Both the position numbers and the translations under genes were made by a program. Shown piece after piece: positions 13,683-24,400 of a stretch of DNA of 64,000 bases. Source of the stretch: Ectocarpus siliculosus. Lineage: Eukaryota; Sar; Phaeophyceae; Ectocarpales; Ectocarpaceae. Every line of letters begins with the position of its first letter. Position 1 is the stretch's first letter. The stretch is taken from positions 106,757 to 170,756 of the forward strand of contig FN648398.1 of assembly GCA_000310025.1 (NCBI GenBank), in the 5' to 3' direction. The notes below the pieces were generated by a model. It saw only the letters and a program-made list of their open reading frames with translations, ran no database searches and was not told the origin of the DNA.

Positions 13683-15421
13683 GTTCTCCCTGTTGTCTTT
13701 CGATAATTTATTTCTATCTGATCTGTCCGAATATTCTCTCGCTGACCTGTCTCTGGAGTGGCTCCAGCCAGTCTTGTCGCACAGGCGAAGGGTGTTAAAG
13801 GCACCCACCGCGAAAGTCTCCCCGTTGGGGCACCACTTGACAGACGTGATCGTGTATCCCAGTCCTCCGCTCTGGAACATCTGACGACCGAAGCTATCCC
13901 ACACCTGGCCCACGTCAACCAATCAATCAATCGACCAATGAACCAACCAAACGCGCGGGCAAGTTTTTGTTTTTGAAGTGAGCCTATCGTCGATCACGGG
14001 TCTTCTTTCAGATCGTACAGTGCCTTCACAAGAAGAGCACGTGGTACATGTCACTTTACACGCTATATATCTTGCATGCGGCAGGTGGGCAGACTACAGT
14101 ATTCCAGGCGGGTGCGACCACTCTCTCGCTCGTGTAAGTGATTACGATGATTAGGGCGGACTTATACTGCTGAATATTGTAACGTAGACGAGCAGGATCT
14201 GTTTGACTCAATGTGATTGGTGCTGGGCCTTGCTCTTGTTGAGCGTTGGAAGGGTGAGAGAGAGGGCTCACGCTCTCACGCTCCCCTCTCTCCAGACTGC
14301 TGTTCCTGTCTATCAACTGGTCAAACAAGATCTACGATCTACTACTGTACGATCTATGTACACAGTAACCGCAGGTGACACAAGATACCACACCCCCTGG
14401 ACCGTTTTTCCAAAGCTCCACTACTCCACGAAGAAGAAGATGCCAAGCCATATTGATGTGTTTTCGGCAAGATCTCGGCGGGATTGTTCCTACGCTGCCA
14501 TTTTCGGCATTACCACTCTTTTTGCTGTGGAGTACAGTAATCAAGCGTTGAAAATCGGTCCGGGGGTTTATGGTTTCTTGTGGTAATGTAGAATGCGGCG
14601 CAAACACGCAGACCGCCCTGCTGACGACGCCAACCGGAACCTCTGGGCTCTTGAGTACTGCTGTCCTGTGGATGGTATCTGCCTATCTATGTATAGTGTG
14701 GATGGTGTCTGCCTATCTATGTATACCAGATCAGCCGGTACCCGTCACACATGGACTGAAAAGCCTACGTCCACATCCAATACGATCATACTCGGGGCAA
14801 TGGCAGCAGCAGTATGTCAGCTGTGTCACCTTCGTGTCTACAGCGCGTCTCAACTTCGACTCGCTGCGGATCGCAGGAACAGCCCGTTTTGGCGCAGACC
14901 AAAATACCCCGGTTTCCACAGGCGCGAGTGTATAGAAACCTTCACGGCCTGGTCGCTAAGATCAAGTGTTAGTATCTGTTGTAATCAGTGTGAAAACTGA
15001 TTAACGCTCATTTGAGTGTCATTTTCACACCTTTTTTTGAAATCGCCGGGTAGGCACTGCTTGCAGTGTTCCGGCTGGATCTCCTTGGCACTCAACTACA
15101 GCCTGTATTTGTGAGGTCCGTCCCCTCTCGGGGACACAAACAACACAACCAACCAACCATCACCCAACCGAAAACAAACAAACCCAAACAAAAAAAGAAC
15201 CCATAGCACAAGAAGCAACAGCTTCCAGTCCCACCCGAACTAAACCGCCCATCATCCATTCGCGTGTTCGTTTTGGGATGCATATGCTAAGTGAGCGTAG
15301 AGTTGCGTTGCCAACGACGTCACATACATACGCAGCAAGCGTACATACGTACATACATACATACATACATACATACATACATACATACATACATACATAC
15401 ATACATACATACATACATACA

Positions 15422-15452
<31 letters not shown>

Positions 15453-18400
15453 GTACATACATACATACNNNNNNNNNNNNNNNNNNNNNNNNNNNNNNNN
15501 NNNNNNNNNNNNNNNNNNNNNNNNNNNNNNNNNNNNNNNNNNNNNNNNNNNNNNNNNNNNNNNNNNNNGGTGGGAGGGTCGCAAGCGAACACCTCCCCGG
15601 AAAAAAATTATGCGGTAGAGATACCCCCGAAGGAATATTCTCCAGGGATTACAGCACTCCAGGGTCTAGCCCAGTGCAAGAGCCTGCCCCCCCTGTGGTC
15701 ACCAGTCGTGTTGACCACTGGCAAGCCCCCGCCAGGTAAGTATACCGCGTGTCAGTGTGTAGAGCGTCGGTTTTCTTTATATATCGTCAACCGTCCTAAA
15801 CTCACCAATTTGGACTGCGCCGACATGATGCAAACAAACAACAACCGTTTCTCTGTTTGTCTGCTGCAAACTTCCTAGCAATTTTGCTTCGTGTATGCGA
15901 GCTTGCCGATGAACCAGTTGGCGAGGCAATCTTGGTGGTAACGGTGCTGCTGCTGTAAGTTTACGTGCATGTATAAAGCAGTGCGAAGTTTGAATTTTTT
16001 GCATTGTGCGTTATGTTGGCGCAGATCAAATTGGTGAGTTTTTCAAGGGAGACTGTATATAAACCGCCGGCACCCTGAAACCACCAGACAATCTCCGATC
16101 CTCTCGCATCACGAACTTCACCCTCGCCTTTTACTAGGATGAACCGTGCGGAGAGGATCCTGAAGGAGTATCAGTGATTTTTGACCCCACTCGTGGGGTT
16201 AAGAAGGACCACCGCGCACGTGCCTACCAACATACACACACCCCAGCCTCAACCAACACCCACAGCGACACCGCACAAAAAAACAACAAAACAAAATTGT
16301 TTGGACGCACCGTACACAGCAGACAGACGGCACAGGAGCACATACATAGCGTGACCTCTGCGAATTGCGCCCCCCTCCTTCCTCTGATGTCTCTACAAGT
16401 CATGAAACATCACAACAAGACGTTCTTCTGTCCGTCACCCCCGCCCGACAGCGTCCATCACACTTAGTAATTATACCCCATAGAATAACAGAAACCTTTG
16501 CTGACACCGACGTTTGGCGCAGACCAAAACACCCCCCTTTTCAGGCTTGAGTGTATAGGAATAAAACCTGGCACGGCTAGAAAGGCATACCTTCTCGGCC
16601 TTTTGGCTAAGATCATGTGTAGTATCTGTTCTAATCAGTGTGAAAACTGATTGACGCTCAATGAGCGTCATTTTCACACCTGTTTTTGAAATCGCCGGGT
16701 TCGCACTGCTTGCAGTGTTCCGGCAGGATTTCCTCGGCATTCCACTACCGCCTTGTGAGGTCCGTCTCCTCGGGGACACAAACAACACAACCAACCAACC
16801 AAAAAACAAAACCCGCACAAACAAAAAACACGATCATCAGCACGAGATGCAAACAACTTCCCACCCCCACTAAAACCGAATAATATCACTTGTGTCCGTT
16901 TCAATGTGCATATGTGAGTTTGGGTGTTGTGGTGGCTAATTAAGTGGTGTTCCGTTGTCGCGCGTACTGCTGTGTTGTGTTGTGTTGTGTTTTTTTGTGT
17001 TGGTGGGAGGGTCGCAAGCGAACACCTCCCCGGAAAAAAATTATGCGGTAGAGATACCCCCGAAGGAGTATTCTCCAGGGATTACAGCACTCCAGGGTCT
17101 AGCCCAGTGCAAGAGCCTGCTCCCCCTGGGGTCACCAGTCATGTTGACCACTGGCAAGCCCCCGCCAGGTAAGTATGCTCGGGAAGACAAGCGGCGGGGT
17201 TTATTATATATGGTCAGCCGTTCTAAACTCACCAATTTGGTCTGCGCCAACATGAAAAATGCGGCACAAAGCTACGAAATCAGCTGCGTTAATAGATACA
17301 GGCTGCGTGCCTGCTGTGTGTGCACGCATGTTTCGTTCTCCATTGGTGCGTGAACGCTTACCCGATAAGAGCAATCCTCTCCTCCAGAGAGCAGCAGGTC
17401 GTTCACCATATTCCAGTCCACGGCGATCACCAAGCCTTCGTGTGCCGGCCAACGCAGTTGCTTGCGTCCTGCCTGTAAACCCCAAACCCCCAAAATCGGC
17501 AAAAAAACAAAAGCTCGTCTTGATAATAGTTGTCCGCATGAGATGGCCCGCACAATTCGCTGCGTGCGCGCGAGAGCGATTGAGAGATAAGGAGACAAAA
17601 GGTCGCGAGTGGCTCGAACTCCAGCGCCCCCTTTTCACGGAACAGACGATAGGGGCCCTTGTCCTGAATTGCCTGGAAGAAAACGGACAGCATGGAGCAT
17701 GATTGCCGCCGTAGCACCGATGTATCCCACACACTGTACACTGCTGGGCGCGGCCAGCATCAGAGACAGACCCACAACAACGTGCTGACTGCTGCTTGCT
17801 GTGCGGCTCGTACGGCTGCTGGACTCTGCTACGCTGCTGATGCATCCAGAGCAGTAGTACTACAGAAGATAGCAAGTCGAAGCCAGCAGCACGGGGTAGA
17901 AACTGAGGGCCTCGATAGCTCTACTCGATGCATACATTACGACGATGTGTGCGTGCTGTTGGATCCGCTTTGATCCCTGCCATTTATCCGCCATCCTGAG
18001 ATGATGTGGCAGACAGCATCAGCAACAAGATCTGTAAGATCACGGCCGCGATATGCGTACGGTAACATCACGGGGATACGACATTTTGTTTATTGTGTGT
18101 CGTGTGGGTGCACTCGTGCACAGCAACCGCTAGCAAAAAGTGCGCAAGGGGGAGACAGATTTGTTCTCCGAAGTCGAGCGCTCACTCGCGCGCCCTCCCA
18201 GTGGCAGTGACGACTGAATCCGACAGAAGAAGCAGTTATTTTACGATCACTGCTGACTGTGTAAAACTGTAGTTGTTGATTGAGCACACCCGATGTAACT
18301 CTTGTCTGTTGCAATGCTGTAGGGACAGCGTTGGGCATGCACTCTGTACAACCAAGTGGGTAGAGTGCAGTACGGCGGGCACTGTCTCCACTTTTCCTAT

Positions 18401-21400
18401 GGCAAAGTACCGCAGGAAGGGAAGGTAGAGAGGGGCTCTTCTGTGTGACCACGGGTTGGGAGTAAACGGCACTAGACTTCGTGCAGTGAGCGCTGATTTG
18501 AAGTGAAGACAAAAAAAAAAAATGTTGAACAATCTACCGTATATGACACAAGATACCACACCCCCTGGACCGATTTTCAAAGCTCGATTACTCCACGACG
18601 AAGAGGATGCATAAATGAAACAATACGTTTTCGAACAGCTCTCGACGAGACGGTTCCAACGCCGCCGTTTTCGGCGCTGTGACTCTTCCTGCTGTTGAGA
18701 AATCGAGCTTTGAAAATCGGCCAAGGGGGTGTGTTATCTTGTGTCATATACGGTACCCGGGTGACACAAGATACCACACCCCCTAGACAAATTTCTCAAG
18801 CTCGATTTCTCCACAACACACAGAATGGAGGTGCCGAAAAAGGTAGTTTGTGGGCACTGCTGTCTTGTCCAGAGCTTTCCGCCAACGTCTCGTTTGATGT
18901 ATGCATCCTCTTCGTCGTCTAGTACTCGAGCGATATAAATGGATCCGGGGTGTGTGAATACTCTTTTTCACCTGCGGTACAAGTCTGCATGTAGTCTATC
19001 ATCGCTGTACCGAGGAGGGGGGGCGCAATGGAATAGGTTGTGTAAGATATCACACCGAGTGTGCTTTGCTCAATCAAGTTCTCCACGACGAAGATGATGC
19101 CATGGCCAAAATGATGAATTGTCGGAAGCTCTCAACGAGACGTTCCATTGCCGCCATGTTCTGACACCGCAACTTCGGCTTTGCAATAGAGCTTTGAAAA
19201 TCGGTCCAGTTGGTGTGTGTGGTGAAAGAATCTACTTGCAGCAAGTAAGTGTCGCTGAAGTTCTTGCCAAATGGAGGTTCCCTGACGACGCCACCCGCGG
19301 GAACAAAGCTGCAATTCTTTGTACATTTCTTCGTGTAAAATAGTCAGCGACACAACCGTACCGTTGATCTTTTCTACGGTTGAGACCCTCTGTCAATAGT
19401 CCTTCCAACTCAAAGAGACTACTCCGTCACTGGTGTTTATTCCAGGTGTTTCCAAACTGCGTCGCCGACAACTGCGACATCAGATTCTGTCTCACCCACA
19501 TCTTCACCATCGGATTCTGCGCGGGGCCGGCTGGCGGCATGTGAGGGGGTTGATATTCTCACCACAGTACTACTGTGCCACCAAGAACATGCCACCAAGA
19601 ACATGGCTGTTCATGGATTACTTGTCGATGTACAGCAACAGCAGCAAACATGAACTTATGGGTGCGTCCTTCTTGTCTGTAGTGCTGGGCAGTGTGCGTC
19701 GGTGGTGCTTGCTTATTTGAGCCCTTTTTTCCACCCTCGTGTCGTTGTGGGTCAGGGGGTATTTGTGTGGACCAAGGCAAGACAACCTACTCGCCCCCTG
19801 GCATGCTACCGTATTTCTGGCACCAACGAGCCAGCACTGCAGGAAATGGCTGAACCAAATGCACGGTAGACGCCGATGCTACGGTAGTCGCGGCAGGCTA
19901 CGGTCTACTCTCTGGGGTGTATTGCTGTGCGTAAGTGGGGACGCCGTGTGGTATCGAGGCGTCCCCCTTGCCCAAGAAGACGCACAGATTCTTCGGGATC
20001 TCAATGAAAGAGAGAAAAAAGAGAGATCAGATTCTCCCCCAAAAAACAGCAACACCCGGCGCACCCGCCCTCCCTTGGCGGCCGGTACCGTGGATCTAAC
20101 CGTGGGTCTAACCCTTCTGCGGAACACACGATCTAACCCTCTTCCGCACAACACACACCCACATCTTGGGACAAGCAGCTTGGCAATAAAAAGAGAGGCG
20201 AGTATCTTGGATACAGAGCGGGGTTGTTGGTGGCGATAGGTATGGGTTGCCCGTGCTTGAAATAGTGCGGGCCGGGAGCACTGCGCTTGTGGGATATCTT
20301 GTGAGTGCTGTCGGGGGGTAAGATAAACTCGATATGAGCATCTGTGTGGACCCCGGCAGAAGGTCTTAAGGTAGCGGGCAAGCTCGAAGAGCAGGGTTGA
20401 AGGATACCTACATGGACCAATGGATGCAAAGACAGCTGAAGGTACAACATACGTACTATTGGGGACATTCACCTTCGACAACGTAGATGAAAATTTGGTA
20501 GGTAGACGAAGACGATGACAACTTTAGGTGTACGCGGCTCCGAGTGCGAAGGCTGCGAAGGTTCTGACATCAGGGCGACTCAATTATGAATGTGTGTCGA
20601 TCCATCGCGTGCACCCGCGCTGTGCCAAGCAAAGCCAAAGAGCGAAGCTCAAAACGATACCTGACGAAGCAGCCATAATACTGGAAAATCAACAGCTTCT
20701 AGTCTAGGACCTGCTGAGTCAAGACGTAATACTAATACACAAACAGACACAACACAGTGGTTGATACAAGCAAGAGCATTCCTCGACTTATGACAGAGCA
20801 AAAAAGCATGGCACGAAAACCGTTGTGCTGAACGCATTACTGACTTCGACCGTGAGCATCATGCGGTCGAAGCAACATTTTGCAAGGCAGAGTTGAGCAC
20901 TTTGCACAACACGCACACGCCTGCTTTCCGTTACCACTTCCCCTGCAGCCCAATACCTGCACTCTCGTGATGCCTAGATCGCACTAGACACAGCAATAAT
21001 AGCGTAACACGCCGATGGGGATATCTTCTGTGACTGGACTTATTAAACCTCAACAGCTAGTTGGAGGTCCTATCTCAGTGATTATCTCGATAACCTTCAC
21101 CATGATCTGACCCAACTGACCTGTACGCCCTTGATGGCTAGATCGCGCCCGGCTCCCACCACCACTGACTCCGAGTCAGGACTCCAAGCGAGCGCGTACA
21201 GGCTGTGACCGGTTTGCATCAAGGTGGATCGCAGATTGCCAGATCTCGACCAGATCTGCGAGCAAGGAAGGGGCGATACACCACGGTTGCGACGGCGAGG
21301 GGGGAGGGCTCACTACTCTGAGTTTACGTTTGCGAGTGGGGGGGCTCTGTGGATTCCTGACTTTGGTTCGAGTTGAACAGAGGACACCCAACCGAAGATT

Positions 21401-24400
21401 CAAAGATACGTGACGTGTGCGTATTCATCGGAGATAGAATAAGCATGGGAGGGGGCGGTGGGGGAGCGTAGGGTTTGGTAGGGAGGGTAGGATAGGGTAC
21501 TGATTTCGTTGGTTTCCCCCCGGCCTTTGTCTATTCTCCTCTCATCCCTTGCTAGGGTGAGCAACGATTCTCGCACCAACAGCTGTGATTAGTTATTATT
21601 CCTCTGTGTGTGTGGCTCTCTCTCTCTCTCTCGCTTTCTCCCTCTCGCTCCCCCCCCCCCCCTCCCCCTCGCTGTCGCTGTCGTTGCTGTGGTACCTTGA
21701 CGTCTCCGTCTTCGCCGCAGGAGCACAGAGCGCTCCCGTCTGGGCTCCAGCGAATGCACACGACCGCCCCCATGTGCGCCGACACCTACAGGCAAAGAAT
21801 CACACGGAGGTCCGCACAGAATAACCGGCGGCGGGAGGCAAGTGCCGTCAACGCAATATTGGTGGTGGCGGCGGTTTGACGCGACATGAGAAATGGTGGA
21901 CGAAAGACTGAGAATGACCCTTTTCCCTCACCAGCCTACACTTGCGCTATGTAAGAAACGTTGTCGGACACAGACCACCTTGAAAAGCTACTTGACGCAC
22001 CTTTTTCTCTTCCCTCCCTGCCCGGGTGATGAGCCGTACGGTCCCGTCCGAGCACGCCGCGGCGAACAAGTCCGACGACCGCGCCCCGGAGCTCGGGAAC
22101 CAGTCAACAGATGTCACGAAGGCATCCAGCCCGGTTACCTATTTCGGATGCGGCAGGGTGGCATGAATCAACCACCAAGCCGCAGCGAGGCGCCACCGTG
22201 TCTGTCAGGCCTTGGCTCTCGTCCCGTGGAGGGCAGTGTTTATGTTGGCCCCTTCGCCATTTGAGATACCGCTGTCGGGGTTCCCGGTGGTTTTGGACAA
22301 GAAAGAGCTTCGAAGAAAACGAGGGCGAATTGGTGTTGTTGCACGCAGCGGCTGTTTGGTGTCGTTGACCTTTCAGCAGAGTCTTGGAAGGGGTGGCTCT
22401 ACCACAACACTGCATTTACCTGATATGTTTATTGTGTGCTCCAACTGGTCTCAGGGAGAGGAACCCTTCTGTGTGACCACGGGTTGGAGGAAAGGCACAA
22501 GTGCTGGGAGCGCTGGTTTGAAGTGAAGACAAAAAAAAGAACGGGCGGGCAGATCTACACACACCCGGCAGTCCCGCCTCCGGCAATATGGACTTTTCGC
22601 CTAGGCATGTTGTTCATGGAAAAACGTTCGGAATGTATTCTCGTTTGCGAGACAGGTATAGTCTAGGTCTTATCGTCATCGTCGTCGTCGTCGTTGTTAT
22701 CGTCGTCGTTATTGCTGCAAATACACTGTTCTGGCCGCTCTATACCGTAAGTGACACAAGATACCACACCCGTGTCATAAAATGTTTCGAGGTCCAAAAG
22801 TTATCACACGGGTGCGGTATTCTGTAGGGGGTGTGATATCTTGCGTGACACGTGTGTTGCGTTCACAGGCCGCCACCCCGCAGGGGGTGTGATAAAGATG
22901 GGTTGTGATATTGTCACCCGCGAAATGAATAAAGTGCGCCGACACGCCCTACCGGGGGTGTGATAACAAAGGGGTGTGATGGTTTCTCGATTGCGGGTGA
23001 GGTTGTGCGGGCCTCTATGGCGGGTGGTGTAGCTGCCTTTCCGGCTGCAGGGTGGTGTCGTGCAGGCCTCAGCAGCCCGGTGCCAGGCACAGCAGGTGTT
23101 GTTGCGGGAGTATCAGCAGTACGTTCTGCTGCGCGGGCCTCAGAGGCACGGGCGGTGGAAGGCACAGCGGGCGCTGCGGGTGTTCTCAGGGGCCGCAGAA
23201 AAATAACGTACTTGGGCGTGGCGCCGCCGCTGGATTCTGACTCACTGCAGTCAGAGCCGCGATGCTTTCAGCAGTGTCGTGTGCTTCGTTGATCTCCTCG
23301 ATGGTGTCGGTCGCCAGAGCTTTAGAGCAGGGTTGCGTGCGCTTTGTGCGTGATCACGCCCTACCACACTCGGGTGTGCTAGGGGGCTCCGTGATATATG
23401 CTTGCGGCTCAACTTAGGGGGTGTGCTATCTTCCGTGACCGTGTAATATGTCGGTACTTTTCTCAAGGGTTCAAACAAATATCACACGTGTGGTTTTCTG
23501 TACATTTTCGTTAGGGGTGTGGTATTTTCTGTGGGTGTGGTATCTTGTGTCACCTACGGTATTCAACTCCTTGCAGTTTCTACAGTTTCTCGGCTACTTA
23601 TGGAAGGCCAAGAAACAATTTGCTATGGTCACAAGCAAAAAAGAAACGAGGTGCACACAAAACAGGGAGAGATCCTGGCTGAGGACCCCACCTTCGCGGA
23701 GAAGTCAGCACACATTCGTACAGAAAACGCAAGCACTGCTTGTACTGCTGTAAACACCGAGAGCACACGTGGCACACAGCTGCGGTATCAATGCACTTCA
23801 CCGTATTCATGTTGAAAACAAGCACCCTTGGGTTCGGGTATCGGAATCAAAGTACGAACACATCGGAGAGCCTCAGGCGAAACAAAACGCGCGATGCACT
23901 TCAGGTCATGACACATGACACGGACAGGGCACACCTAGCATGCAGCAGTCAGGAACTCGAGAAAGGCGGCGGAACATCAGCTGTGCTGTGGGCGTAAGCC
24001 GTAGATGTTCCTTTGAGCGCAGGCGGCCGATCGTGGTCATCGCTGCTCATTCGAAGTGGAGCATGCATGCCACTGCTGTACTGCAAGCCAAGAACGCACA
24101 AGACAGGGAGTAAGCTTCTGGTGGGTGTCTGAGATATGGGCAGAAAGCTGTGCGTGCTTGCCATTGTTTGCCACTCTCCCCGCGTTGTCTGATACGACTT
24201 GCGTTTGCGTTGTGGGAGGTCCTTCAGGGGTGGCGGTCGCGTGAATATCGGGATTTCCTTCCAAAACAGAGGCAGGCAACACCTCGAGAGACTTCGGGCT
24301 TGTATCCACGCAAGGTCTGGAGGTAGCGCCGCACAACACGAAAGCGCACACACAAGATCGCCCCCCCAAACTCCACTGGCTGTCTCGTTCGTTCAATAGT

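Noticed and set aside
15278-15878. Long frames rich in Tyr-Ile-His-Thr or Met-Tyr-Val-Cys repeats
   Set aside because: They are translations of the ACAT microsatellite, the N gap and the U1 gene.
16924-17353. Frames across 16924-17353 with a duplicate near 15600
   Set aside because: The similarity between them reflects the two U1 snRNA genes, not a protein family.
14000-17361. U4 or U6 snRNA genes in the cluster
   Set aside because: I looked for the U6 ACAGAGA region and the U4 5' stem on both strands and found neither.
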